Assembly (NCBI GenBank): GCA_019694895.1
Contig: JAIBBA010000020.1
Span: 1 to 33,937 of the forward strand
DNA length: 33,937 nucleotides
DNA from: Chitinophagales bacterium
GTDB lineage: Bacteria; Bacteroidota; Bacteroidia; Chitinophagales; BACL12
Direction of reading: 5' to 3'
The translations under genes and the position numbers were made by a program. The notes beneath the pieces are model-generated. The model made no database searches. It saw nothing but the letters and a program-made list of their open reading frames with translations, and was not told the origin of the DNA. Of the stretch, positions 19,223 through 27,805 are shown in pieces. Numbering within the stretch: the first letter of the stretch is position 1; each line of letters opens with the position of its first letter.

Positions 19223-21400
19223 TCAGGACGATTCCTTCTCCTTGCGCTTCATTGCTGTCAGGGTAACCCGTATCTCAAAATAGCTGTAGGCATCACCCAG
19301 CGCTTCTTTTAATATGGTGAGCTTGGCATCGGGGTTTTCCTGTCGCACTTGGATGATCCTTTGCATCTTGTCAGGACTGATGAACTTTTCAACTGATATC
19401 AAACCCTCTGCTAAACACTCGGTAAGATGTCCTTCTATGGTATTGGGCGATAATTCGCGAATGGCCGCAATTTCGCCTATGCTTTTTCCCGTTTGAAAGA
19501 TTTCTAAGGTCTCCTGTTCAGAGGTGTTTATTCCCGGACGTGTTTTTGTCCTCGGTTTCGGCGGCGATTTGCTTTTGCGCTTGGAACTCATTTTTGTCAT
19601 TAAAGCATGATCCTTCACATGTTGCCTGATCACTTCAATAAACTGCGGTCCGTATTTGCCGATTTTCACTTCCCCAAATCCGCTGATATCTTTTAAATCT
19701 TCAATTTGCACAGGTAAGTAAGCCGCCATTTCCTGCAAAGTGCTATCGCCCATGATCATATAGGGCGGTAAACTTTCGCGATAGGCAATGCGTGTTCGCA
19801 GACTGCGCAGGAGGTCAAACAGATGGCTGTCATATTCTATCTGATTGCTGTTTTCTACCATCAAACGTTCTTCCGACAAGGTGAAATATACCTGCTCGGT
19901 GCCTTGTAGAACACGCTTGCCTTTTTCAGTGATGAGCAATCGCGGGTAACTGCCTTCTGCAATGCGTTTTACATATTGCTGATCGATTAACTCTTGAAAA
20001 TACTGCATCCATTTATCGCGTGAAATATCTGCACCAATGCCATAGGTTTTATATTGTTTATGACCTTTCCATATTTTTTCACTGCGACTTCCACGCAGAA
20101 AGTCTACGAGATAATGTATTCCAAATCGCTCTTCGGTGCGCACAATGGCACTCAATGCTTTTTGTGCAATGGTGGTAGCTTCGAAAGATGTTTTACGACT
20201 TAAGCATACATCACATGATCCGCAATTTGATTCGGGATATTTTTCTCCGAAATAATCGAGTAGCATTGTGCGTCGACAAATATTCGATACGCAAAATGCA
20301 TTCATGCGCATTAATTTATCCAGCATGATGCGGGTGCGTTCAGGATTGCCTTCTACTTCGGCAAATCTTCGCAATTGCATCAAATCGCCATAACTATAAA
20401 ATAGAATGGCATCACTAGGCAAACCATCTCTGCCGGCGCGTCCGGTTTCCTGATAATATGATTCGATATTTTTCGGGAGGTTGTAATGTATGACATAGCG
20501 CACATCCGGTTTATCAATTCCCATACCGAATGCAATAGTGGCAACGATGATATTTGTTTTATCCTTTTTAAATGCCTCCTGAACAGTATTGCGCGATGCG
20601 GCATCCATTCCGGCATGGTAATATGCTGCTTCAAATCCATCTGCCGTCAATCGCTCGGCAAGCATTTCGGCATTGGCGCGACTTAATGTATAAATTATGC
20701 CGCTTTGCCCTTGATGTTGCACGATGTAATTAATGATAGCAGTATAGGCATCGCGTTTTTGTTCAATGTAATAATTGATGTTTGCGCGATTAAAACTGGA
20801 TATTGAAATATGTGCTTTCGGCATATTTAATTTATCCAGAATATCCGCCCTCGTCTGGGCATCGGCACTGGCTGTAAGAGCGATAATTGGCACCCGCGTA
20901 AGCTTTTCTCGAATTTTAGCGAGTTTTAAATATTCCGGTCTGAAGTCGTGTCCCCACATGCTTACACAGTGCGCTTCATCAATGGCTATGAGGCTGATTT
21001 TCAGGGTAGATAAGAGCTCTATCAACCTACCTTCATCACCCATTAATCGCTCAGGTGCTATGTATAATAATTTGATTTCGCCACGCAATATTTTTTGCGT
21101 TACTATGCGCTGTTCATCGGGTGTTAAACTACTGTTTAAGGCAACTGCATTAATTCCGTTTGTCACCAGTGCATCCACCTGATCTTTCATGAGTGCAATC
21201 AGCGGGGAAACCACTATTGCCATGCCTTCCAGCATCATGGCCGGTATTTGATAACAGACCGATTTTCCTCCGCCGGTAGGCATAACAACCAGTGTGTCAT
21301 GACCACTTGTAATGTGATTAATTACCTCCTCCTGCTGATCGCGAAACGCATCATATCCGAAGTAGCGTTTCAGCACTTTTGCCGCATCCATCGATTCCAT
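19223..21400 (-). CDS. recQ: ATP-dependent DNA helicase RecQ
   Basis: The 725-residue protein is a 3'-5' DNA helicase used in recombination and replication-fork repair. Domains in order: DEAD core with Walker A PTGGGKS (41-47) and DEAH box (141-144); second RecA domain with IIVATIAFGMGIDKPDVRYV and the QETGRAGRDG motif; zinc-binding cysteines (NICRR, then NCGSCDVC); winged helix (RQC); HRDC near 530-600. A final helix-turn-helix-like domain (GINTSEQETLEIFQTGKSIGEIA) fits the extended RecQ form common in Bacteroidota. The frame continues to a TTG at 21409, but ATG at 21400 (MESMDAAKVLKRYFGYD) fits the family, and a -7 box sits at 21414-21407. A further ATG at 21394 is possible. Confidence 0.96.
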   Translation of the reverse strand: MESMDAAKVLKRYFGYDAFRDQQEEVINHITSGHDTLVVMPTGGGKSVCYQIPAMMLEGMAIVVSPLIALMKDQVDALVTNGINAVALNSSLTPDEQRIVTQKILRGEIKLLYIAPERLMGDEGRLIELLSTLKISLIAIDEAHCVSMWGHDFRPEYLKLAKIREKLTRVPIIALTASADAQTRADILDKLNMPKAHISISSFNRANINYYIEQKRDAYTAIINYIVQHQGQSGIIYTLSRANAEMLAERLTADGFEAAYYHAGMDAASRNTVQEAFKKDKTNIIVATIAFGMGIDKPDVRYVIHYNLPKNIESYYQETGRAGRDGLPSDAILFYSYGDLMQLRRFAEVEGNPERTRIMLDKLMRMNAFCVSNICRRTMLLDYFGEKYPESNCGSCDVCLSRKTSFEATTIAQKALSAIVRTEERFGIHYLVDFLRGSRSEKIWKGHKQYKTYGIGADISRDKWMQYFQELIDQQYVKRIAEGSYPRLLITEKGKRVLQGTEQVYFTLSEERLMVENSNQIEYDSHLFDLLRSLRTRIAYRESLPPYMIMGDSTLQEMAAYLPVQIEDLKDISGFGEVKIGKYGPQFIEVIRQHVKDHALMTKMSSKRKSKSPPKPRTKTRPGINTSEQETLEIFQTGKSIGEIAAIRELSPNTIEGHLTECLAEGLISVEKFISPDKMQRIIQVRQENPDAKLTILKEALGDAYSYFEIRVTLTAMKRKEKESS

Positions 21401-21406
21401 AACTTG

Positions 21407-21414
21407 CAAATGTA
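21407..21414 (-). promoter_or_regulatory. -7 promoter box TACATTTG for recQ
   Basis: This is a perfect TAnnTTTG match on the minus strand, only 6 nt before the recQ ATG at 21400. The predicted transcription start therefore falls at or within a few bases of the start codon. Confidence 0.5.
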
Positions 21415-21434
21415 GGACGATTCATCATACTAGT

Positions 21435-21468
21435 CCGCTTATAAGCGTTTATATGCGAATAAAAGCGG
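21435..21468. promoter_or_regulatory. Palindrome in the divergent recQ/thioredoxin-like promoter region
   Basis: A perfect 12-bp palindrome, CGCTTATAAGCG, occupies 21436-21447. CCGCTT at its left edge is repeated inverted as AAGCGG at 21463-21468. The position, 36 bp upstream of the recQ start and between two divergent genes, suits a regulator site, but no regulator can be named. Confidence 0.35.
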
Positions 21469-21594
21469 TTATGATAGGTTAATGATCTTGTTTTTCGCGG
21501 AAATTAATTGTCATTTGATTGTCTGCCCGCCCGAAACGCTTGCTTTTGTTACATAGGTTTGATTTACTTTGTGTCGTTAAATATTTATTGAATT

Positions 21595-22758
21595 ATGAAA
21601 AGAATACTGACAGTTCTAATCGCACTCCTCCCGCTGATCAATTTTGCGCAGGACGTGCAATTTTTCCAAGGCACCTGGGAAGAAGTAAATGCCAAAGCGA
21701 AGGCAGAGAATAAACTCATTTTTGTAGACGCCTATACCTATTGGTGCGGCCCTTGTAAAATGATGGATGAAACCATGTTCCACAATAATAAAGAAGTTGC
21801 TGATTATGTCAATGCACACTTTATTGCATACAAGGTGGAATGTGAGCATGATTTTGGCGTTGAATTTGCGCGGAAATATAAAGTCAATGTATACCCAACC
21901 ATGTTAATGTTTAACAGCTCAGGTCAATTACTTGAAAAACATTTAGGATATAATGATGTTCAATCTGAATTTATAGAGACCTTCAGGAAAGTGGTGAATA
22001 TGGATCAAACAGATGTTTATGCAATGGATCCTGCAAAAATAAAAATGAACTGGCCCGAATTTTATGCCAAGAATTTTAAAGATGCCAATGACCCTACCTG
22101 GAAACGCGATAAATCTGTAGATCCAAATATTTGGCTCGATCAACAGACTGATTTGTTTAATGAAGTGTCGTGGGCAGTGATGTATATTTTTAATACGAAT
22201 GAGAAATACTCAAAATTCTTCCTCGATAATTATGAAACCTACAAGGCAAAATATAAATTCGAAGCGCAGGATGAAATCAATAATATTATTTATGGGTTTA
22301 TGAATACTGCAGTTAAAGAAAATAAGCCTGAATTAATGACCAGTGCTGAAAATTTAATGCAAAAATATTTTCCTGAAGACACTTCCGGATTATTTTACTT
22401 GCGATTAAATTACATGATGTCAGTCGGCGATAATAATGGTTTGGCTAATCTTATGTCGAATTACATTGCTACGAATAAAGAAGTATATTTAGGCACCGTA
22501 AATGCTGCGGCATGGAATTTATATGAAAACTGCGATGATCAAAAAATTCTTCAAACAGCCATTTCATGGTTTCAGCCCTATCTGCCAACTATTACCGACT
22601 ATTTTGCCATGGATACCTATGCAGCCTTGTTGTATAAAACAAAGCAATATGCTTCGGCTGAAGAATGGGCGATAAAGGCTATTGCCCTAGGTAAAGCTGA
22701 TGGTGAGGATATGGCCGGAACGGAAGAACTCCTCGAAAAAATAAAAAAGGAAAAATAG
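21595..22758 (+). CDS. Exported thioredoxin-family protein with helical C-terminal extension
   Basis: The 387-residue protein begins with a signal peptide (MKRILTVLIALLPLINFAQ). A thioredoxin-like domain follows (about 21-140) with active site WCGPC at 50-54, the cis-proline segment VNVYPTMLMF near 101, and GQLLEKHLGY after it. This resembles the thioredoxin_7/DsbD-gamma-like group that reduces or isomerises disulfides outside the cytoplasm. The remaining 240 or so residues are helical and rich in Asn, Tyr and Ala, with TPR-like pairs near the end (YAALLYKTKQYASAEEWAIKAIAL). Both cysteines are present, so redox activity is plausible. Its partner is unknown. It is followed by a strong terminator. 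Confidence 0.88.
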   Translation: MKRILTVLIALLPLINFAQDVQFFQGTWEEVNAKAKAENKLIFVDAYTYWCGPCKMMDETMFHNNKEVADYVNAHFIAYKVECEHDFGVEFARKYKVNVYPTMLMFNSSGQLLEKHLGYNDVQSEFIETFRKVVNMDQTDVYAMDPAKIKMNWPEFYAKNFKDANDPTWKRDKSVDPNIWLDQQTDLFNEVSWAVMYIFNTNEKYSKFFLDNYETYKAKYKFEAQDEINNIIYGFMNTAVKENKPELMTSAENLMQKYFPEDTSGLFYLRLNYMMSVGDNNGLANLMSNYIATNKEVYLGTVNAAAWNLYENCDDQKILQTAISWFQPYLPTITDYFAMDTYAALLYKTKQYASAEEWAIKAIALGKADGEDMAGTEELLEKIKKEK

Positions 22759-22780
22759 CGCTGTCCGAATTTCTTTATAT

Positions 22781-22812
22781 AAGAGTCGATCTTTTCCGGG
22801 TCGGCTCTTTTT
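22781..22812 (+). terminator. Rho-independent terminator after the thioredoxin-like gene
   Basis: The stem pairs 22781-22791 (AAGAGTCGATC) with 22799-22809 (GGTCGGCTCTT), 11 bp with two G-T wobbles and a 7-nt loop. It runs into five T residues (22808-22812). It lies 22 bp after the stop codon. Confidence 0.85.
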
Positions 22813-22838
22813 GTTAATATTTAGTGTAATTTTATCTT

Positions 22839-23561
22839 ATGGAAACAGGGCAACGCAAATTCGGAAAGACTTTATTGCCGACAAAAAACTACATGCAGGT
22901 AGCACTTATTGAGATCATGCTGATATTTTCAGTATTGGTAATGGGTGATATCGCTGCGGCGCTTGGAAGCAGCTCTACCGGTTCGGCGGTGTCTATGGCC
23001 TTGTTAATCCCGGAGGCTGTTTATGTATATATACTTTTTAGATTGACAACCTTATTGACCGATAATCGTGTTATGCAGCGTATCGTTGCTGTGTTATTAG
23101 TGGCAGCAGCAATATTGTCGGTGGTTGGCTTGCTTCCTCTGATGTCGGGAGATGAAAGTAAAAGCCAGGTGTTGATTGCTGTACACCTGATATTATGCTT
23201 TATTGAATGTTATCTGATAGCGCTTGGATTGCAGGATATTTATATAGATAAACTCACCCTGCGTGAACGTTTATGGGGAAGTGTGGCGATGTATCTTTTG
23301 ATTGCGATAGGGTGGGCGAGTTTTTATGAAATATTTTTGTTGACAGATCATACCTTATTTGGTGTTGAATTAATTCCCGGTTATCAAACATATTCTGAAG
23401 CCTTGTATTACAGCCTCTGCAGTTTAAGCGGAACGGGAAGTATCTATTCAAACCCCAACCACCTCATACGCAACCTATCATTAATAGAATCTGTTTGGGG
23501 TGTATTATTTCTTGTAATGTTGATAGGACGCGTATTTACAGTGTCGGATAAAGAGGAGTAA
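22839..23561 (+). CDS. Six-helix membrane protein with ion-channel-like pore loop
   Basis: The 240-residue protein has about six membrane segments (roughly 20-42, 51-72, 80-102, 108-131, 146-168, 213-234). Between the last two lies SEALYYSLCSLSGTGSIYSN (186-205). This aligns by eye with the pore helix and filter of two-helix potassium channels (ALYFS..TLTTVGYGD), and the following LSLIESVWGVLFLVMLIGRVF resembles the inner helix (LAxLExxxGxLYLAVLIARL). The selectivity filter is not canonical: GTGSIY replaces TVGYGD. It may be a channel with changed selectivity, or a channel-derived sensor that no longer conducts. There is no cytoplasmic RCK domain; the protein ends six residues after the last helix. 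Confidence 0.75.
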   Translation: METGQRKFGKTLLPTKNYMQVALIEIMLIFSVLVMGDIAAALGSSSTGSAVSMALLIPEAVYVYILFRLTTLLTDNRVMQRIVAVLLVAAAILSVVGLLPLMSGDESKSQVLIAVHLILCFIECYLIALGLQDIYIDKLTLRERLWGSVAMYLLIAIGWASFYEIFLLTDHTLFGVELIPGYQTYSEALYYSLCSLSGTGSIYSNPNHLIRNLSLIESVWGVLFLVMLIGRVFTVSDKEE

Positions 23562-23616
23562 TGTGTTAAATGTTTTCCTTGCTTTCATCCGGCAATCATC
23601 ACATCATTTGATTGAT

Positions 23617-23624
23617 TATATTTA
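23617..23624 (+). promoter_or_regulatory. Candidate -7 box TATATTTA for the glycine-rich protein gene
   Basis: It matches TAnnTTTG at five of six specified bases and ends 18 nt before the ATG at 23643. Confidence 0.35.
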
Positions 23625-23642
23625 TCTCCTGATCTTCAAACA

Positions 23643-24818
23643 ATGAAAAAATTACTACTCCTCCTTTTGCTTGGTGTATACACCGGCATATTCGCTCAAT
23701 CCGGCAGCATGGAATTTACATCTTCCGGAACATTTACGGTTCCCGATGGCGTAACAACAATATTTATTGAAGTTGTTGGCGCGGGCGGAAGCGGTGGATA
23801 CAATGGAACCGGCGGCGGTGGCGGAGGTGGTTATGCAAGCGGAAATTATTCCGTTACACCCGGACAAGTAATTGCAATCGCTGTCGGTTCACCCGGTGTG
23901 AGTCCGATGGTTGGAACTACCAGTGTTGAAGGTTTTCTGAGTGCTTCAGGCGGAGAAAATGGCGTATCGGTACCTAATCCTGAAATTGGTGGTGGCGGTG
24001 ATGGTGGCATTGGTGCAGGAGGAAATATTGTCAATCATACCGGCGGAAACGGGGGTGGCGGTTACTATACTTATTTCGGTGGCGGAGGAGGTGGAGCCGC
24101 AGGTGCTGTTGGCGATGGCGCTGATGGCGGTAATACCATTGCGTGGACAGGTATTTGTCTCACACCCGGTGGTGATGGCGGAATCAGTGGAGGTGCTCCC
24201 GGAGGAAACGGAGGAAAAGGCGCCGGATTTACAGATGCATTTTGCAATGTAACTGATCCTGCTGCTGTCGGCGCGAATTATGGCGGTGGCGGTGGTGGTG
24301 GAAACGGCAATGGCGGAGCTCCGGCAAACGGTGCGGGTGGATATTGTTTTATTTCCTGGTGTAATATCAATGTAGGAATTGTTGCGAATGAAGATGTCAT
24401 TGCAGCGGAAGAAACTGATGCTACGTTTCAATGGATCAATTGCGACGACAATAGTATTATTGAAGGTGAAACGGGAAATGCATTTATTCCGGAGGTAAGC
24501 GGTAATTATGCTGTTATTGTGAATGATGGTATTTGTGCTGATACTTCAGAATGTGTTGCATTTACCGTTATTGAGCAAAGCATTTCAGATGTAATCGGGC
24601 AACAAATTACTATTTCACCAAACCCCGTGCATGATGTGCTGCATATTATTGCTCCTGCGGGAATGGATTTCACCTATGCACTGTTCTCAACAACAGGTCA
24701 ATGTCTCTGGATTAGCAAAGATGTACAGCATCCGGTATCACATTTAAACAACGGAATCTATCTCCTCCGCATATCAAATGAAAATGCTTATGCATGGAAA
24801 TTGTTTGTGAAGGAATGA
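23643..24818 (+). CDS. Glycine-rich secreted protein with T9SS type A sorting domain
   Basis: The 391-residue protein starts with a signal peptide (MKKLLLLLLLGVYTGIFAQ). A beta-strand opening follows (FTSSGTFTVPDGVTTIFIEVVGAGG), which is the hallmark start of secreted glycine-rich domains. Residues about 48-235 are dominated by short Gly runs. A small Ig-like segment (ETGNAFIPEVSGNYAVIVNDG) leads to a C-terminal T9SS type A sorting domain: ITISPNPVHDVLHII, then YALFSTTGQCLW, LNNGIYLLRIS and WKLFVKE. The product should be exported through SprA and displayed or released. Open frames on the opposite strand here are by-products of the Gly codons. The binding partner is unknown. Confidence 0.88.
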   Translation: MKKLLLLLLLGVYTGIFAQSGSMEFTSSGTFTVPDGVTTIFIEVVGAGGSGGYNGTGGGGGGGYASGNYSVTPGQVIAIAVGSPGVSPMVGTTSVEGFLSASGGENGVSVPNPEIGGGGDGGIGAGGNIVNHTGGNGGGGYYTYFGGGGGGAAGAVGDGADGGNTIAWTGICLTPGGDGGISGGAPGGNGGKGAGFTDAFCNVTDPAAVGANYGGGGGGGNGNGGAPANGAGGYCFISWCNINVGIVANEDVIAAEETDATFQWINCDDNSIIEGETGNAFIPEVSGNYAVIVNDGICADTSECVAFTVIEQSISDVIGQQITISPNPVHDVLHIIAPAGMDFTYALFSTTGQCLWISKDVQHPVSHLNNGIYLLRISNENAYAWKLFVKE

Positions 24819-25020
24819 GCGTGGGTGAGTTTACCTCGCCGAGTAGGCGGGTGGGTCAGTGGGTGAGTGGGTGAGTATTAGGGGGGGGATTGTATGAGGA
24901 AAAAATATTGAGCGTGCCATTTTTTCGCGCAAAGACAGCTAATAGGCTAAGGCGCAAAGTCGGTCATACTCAAAAAACTCACCACTCACCATTCACCGCT
25001 CACCATTCCCCTCCTTTCCT
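24819..25020. repeat. Repeat-rich gap with G-runs and a complementary C-rich block
   Basis: This non-coding gap contains four GGG runs with short spacers at 24849-24871 (a G-quadruplex pattern), a run of eight G at 24881-24888, and GTGAGTGG-type short repeats. A near-complementary block of CTCACCA repeats sits at about 24978-25003, about 100 bp away, so the two could form a long hairpin. Between them lies a direct repeat of GCGCAAAG (24927-24934 and 24952-24959) with GCTAA units. It resembles dispersed intergenic repeats I recall from Bacteroidota genomes, but copies elsewhere cannot be checked here. Confidence 0.55.
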
Positions 25021-25028
25021 TAAATTTG
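25021..25028 (+). promoter_or_regulatory. -7 promoter box TAAATTTG for the UvrD/PcrA helicase gene
   Basis: This is a perfect TAnnTTTG match separated by only 4 nt from the GTG start at 25033. The predicted transcription start coincides with the start codon. Confidence 0.5.
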
Positions 25029-25032
25029 CTCC

Positions 25033-27330
25033 GTGAGTAGTTTTTTGGATGAATTGAATGAGGCGCAGCGCGCAGCCGTTACCAATGTGAGCGGACCAAC
25101 AATGATCATTGCAGGGCCGGGGTCAGGGAAAACTCGTGTGCTTACTTATCGTGTTGCTTATTTAATGGAAACAGGGATAGACCCTTTTTCTATTCTTGCG
25201 TTGACATTTACCAACAAGGCAGCACGAGAAATGAAAAACCGCATCGAAAAAGTGATGGGCGGTGATGCGCGGAGTTTGTGGATGGGGACATTTCACTCGG
25301 TATTTTCTCGTATCCTGCGTAGTGAGGCAGATAAACTCGGATACCCGCAGAATTTCACCATTTATGATACCGATGATGCAAAAAATCTGCTGAAGAATAT
25401 TGTGAAGGAAATGGGATTGAACGATAAACTGTATAAACCGGGTTATTGTTTGTATCGCATTTCGCTATGTAAGAATAATCTCATTGGTCCGGCAGAATAC
25501 GCAAATAATACTGATTTTATCGCAGAGGATGAAGCAAACGGTCGACCTAAAATGTCGGAGGTGTATCAACAGTATGCCAAGCGATGTTTCAGAGCCGGGG
25601 CGATGGACTTTGATGATCTGTTGTTGAAGACACATGAATTATTCGAGCGGTTTCCCGACTCATTATATAAATATCAGCATCGCTTTAAATATGTGATGAT
25701 AGATGAGTTTCAGGATACCAATCATTTGCAATATGCTATTGTGCGCCGACTGGCAGATGTGTATCAGAATATTGCCGTAGTGGGTGATGATGCACAGAGT
25801 ATTTATGCTTTCCGCGGAGCGAATATTGCCAATATCCTCAATTTTGAGAAAGATTTTCCTGAGGTGCAAACATTCCGACTGGAACAAAATTATCGCAGCA
25901 CGAAAGTGATTGTGGAAGCAGCAAATCAGATCATCAGTAAAAACAGACACCAGCTCGCAAAAACCATTTGGACAGATAATACGGAAGGCGATACCATCAA
26001 GGTAATTCGCGCGATGAGTGATAATGAAGAAGGAAGACTTGTTGCCGATCAGATTTTCGAACAACGCATGCGCGATCATTTTAAAAATGGTGAATTTGCC
26101 ATTTTGTATCGCACCAATGCGCAAAGTCGCTCGTTTGAAGAGGCACTTCGCAGATTGAATATTCCGTATCGTATTTATGGTGGATTGTCGTTCTATCAGC
26201 GCAAGGAAATAAAGGATCTGGTTGCATATTTGAAGCTGACAGTAAATCCGAATGATGAAGAATCGTTTAGAAGGGTGATCAATTATCCCGCTCGCGGTAT
26301 CGGAAAAACATCATTTGAAAAATTAACTGTTTTCGCGGCAGATAATGAGAAGAGCTTGTTTACCATGGCAGAGAATATCGATCTATTGCCATTTAATGCC
26401 GGCACACGGAAATTGTTTACCGATTTTATTACCATGATCAGGAGTTTTCAAACCATGTTGGAAACGAAAGATGCTTATGAAGTAGCCAGTCATATTGCAA
26501 AATCTACAGGCATACTGAAAGAGCTCTATAACGATCAGAGTGTAGAAGGACTGAGCAGATACGAAAACGTGCAGGAGTTGTTGAACTCCATCAAAGAATT
26601 TGCCTCACCTGATGAAGCAAATTCTCCTTATTTCACAGAAACATTACCAACGGAAAATACAGGTCCTCGCAGCTTAGCAGAATATTTGCAACAAGTAGTT
26701 TTGCTCACCGATGCCGATCAGGAAGGGAATGAAGATGAAACCGTGAAACTGATGACCATACACGCGGCAAAAGGATTGGAGTTTAAGAGTGTATTTGTTG
26801 TTGGGTTGGAAGAGAATTTATTTCCAAGTGCATTGTCTGTAAACTCTCGCGATGAGCTGGAAGAAGAACGACGATTATTTTATGTAGCGGTCACAAGGGC
26901 AGAAAAGAAACTGGTGTTGACACATGCTGCTTCGCGATATAAATATGGCAATCTGGAATATTGCGAACCGAGTAGATTTCTGGAAGAGATACCACAAAAT
27001 CTGCTCACATATGTTGGTTACAATAAGACATCGCGGCAGGATGAAAGAAATATTTTCGACAAGGCATATGAGCATGCCACACCGATAGCGAAAGCCAAGC
27101 CTGTAGCCCCGGTTCAAAACTATGTGCATGCACCTTCAGCAGGATTCAAAGTGGCTTTTCCGGAAGAATTAAAAGCCGGCATGGAAGTGGAGCATCAGAA
27201 ATTCGGATTTGGAACAATCTCAGCTTTAGAAGGTCAGAATGATGGCTTAATGGCGACAATTAATTTCCATAAAGCGGGGCAGAAGAAATTGCTGTTGAAG
27301 TTTGCGAAGTTGGCGATTGTAGAAAAGTAA
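25033..27330 (+). CDS. UvrD/PcrA-type superfamily 1 DNA helicase
   Basis: The 765-residue protein is a 3'-5' helicase of the UvrD/Rep/PcrA group, acting in nucleotide excision repair, mismatch repair and removal of proteins from DNA. It shows the Q-motif region LNEAQRAAV (8-16), Walker A AGPGSGKT (27-34), motif Ia LALTFTNKAAREM, Walker B IDEFQDTN near 225, GDDAQSIYAFRGA, EQNYRS, motif V TIHAAKGLEFKSVF and motif VI LFYVAVTRAEKKL. The C-terminus (MEVEHQKFGFGTI) is the Tudor-like domain that binds RNA polymerase in PcrA and UvrD. The start is GTG at 25033; the N-terminus MSSFLDELNEAQ fits the family, so a later start is unlikely. The name could be either pcrA or uvrD. Confidence 0.96.
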   Translation: MSSFLDELNEAQRAAVTNVSGPTMIIAGPGSGKTRVLTYRVAYLMETGIDPFSILALTFTNKAAREMKNRIEKVMGGDARSLWMGTFHSVFSRILRSEADKLGYPQNFTIYDTDDAKNLLKNIVKEMGLNDKLYKPGYCLYRISLCKNNLIGPAEYANNTDFIAEDEANGRPKMSEVYQQYAKRCFRAGAMDFDDLLLKTHELFERFPDSLYKYQHRFKYVMIDEFQDTNHLQYAIVRRLADVYQNIAVVGDDAQSIYAFRGANIANILNFEKDFPEVQTFRLEQNYRSTKVIVEAANQIISKNRHQLAKTIWTDNTEGDTIKVIRAMSDNEEGRLVADQIFEQRMRDHFKNGEFAILYRTNAQSRSFEEALRRLNIPYRIYGGLSFYQRKEIKDLVAYLKLTVNPNDEESFRRVINYPARGIGKTSFEKLTVFAADNEKSLFTMAENIDLLPFNAGTRKLFTDFITMIRSFQTMLETKDAYEVASHIAKSTGILKELYNDQSVEGLSRYENVQELLNSIKEFASPDEANSPYFTETLPTENTGPRSLAEYLQQVVLLTDADQEGNEDETVKLMTIHAAKGLEFKSVFVVGLEENLFPSALSVNSRDELEEERRLFYVAVTRAEKKLVLTHAASRYKYGNLEYCEPSRFLEEIPQNLLTYVGYNKTSRQDERNIFDKAYEHATPIAKAKPVAPVQNYVHAPSAGFKVAFPEELKAGMEVEHQKFGFGTISALEGQNDGLMATINFHKAGQKKLLLKFAKLAIVEK

Positions 27331-27343
27331 TTGCAGTAAAATC

Positions 27344-27802
27344 CTATTTAACTATTCTTTTATCGAATGGGAAATTTACTATTTCAATGATTTTTATTTT
27401 CTTGAAATCTGCATGGTAAGGGTTGATGAGGTAATTAAAATCTCCTTGTGTCACTACCGAAGGTATTTTTAACACACAATATTTATTAGCCGCTACGAAC
27501 TCATCACCGAAACGTTGTGTAGTGGCAGGATGTGGAAATTCCTGCCAGTTGGTTGGAAGATATTTCATTTTGACTTCCTTAATGGCGATAGTGTCAGGGA
27601 TATGAATAGTAAACATCCTAAAATCGCCGGGCAATGTAGCGAGTGTGAGGTGCACGGCCACTTCAGCCATTGCCAACGACCTGTTCGAGGCGGTATAAAT
27701 TAGTTCAACACCGACTGAATTCCATCGCGCACCTTTAATAGCTGATCCCTTTCCGGAGAGCGCATGAGCATATTTCTCTCGTGCTAATCTAAATACCTCC
27801 AC
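27344..27802 (-). CDS. RES-domain toxin of a toxin-antitoxin pair
   Basis: The 152-residue protein fits the RES family (conserved Arg, Glu, Ser). Arg26 in GARWNSVG, Tyr37 in IYTAS, Glu47 in MAEVAVH and Ser115 in KIPSVVTQGDFNYLINPYH occupy the expected places. RES toxins attack NAD+ (MbcT is a phosphorylase, Res proteins deplete NAD+) or ADP-ribosylate target proteins (ParT); which of these applies cannot be read here. It starts 3 bp after the stop of the upstream antitoxin gene, the usual antitoxin-first order. All key residues look intact, so it is probably active. It converges on the helicase gene with a 13-bp gap. Confidence 0.9.
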   Translation of the reverse strand: MEVFRLAREKYAHALSGKGSAIKGARWNSVGVELIYTASNRSLAMAEVAVHLTLATLPGDFRMFTIHIPDTIAIKEVKMKYLPTNWQEFPHPATTQRFGDEFVAANKYCVLKIPSVVTQGDFNYLINPYHADFKKIKIIEIVNFPFDKRIVK

Positions 27803-27805
27803 AAC

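Noticed and set aside
23941..24431. Open frames in other frames of the glycine-rich gene (plus 23941-24252, minus 23946-24431)
   Set aside because: They are by-products of GGN codon runs and have biased, repetitive Ser/Thr/Val compositions.
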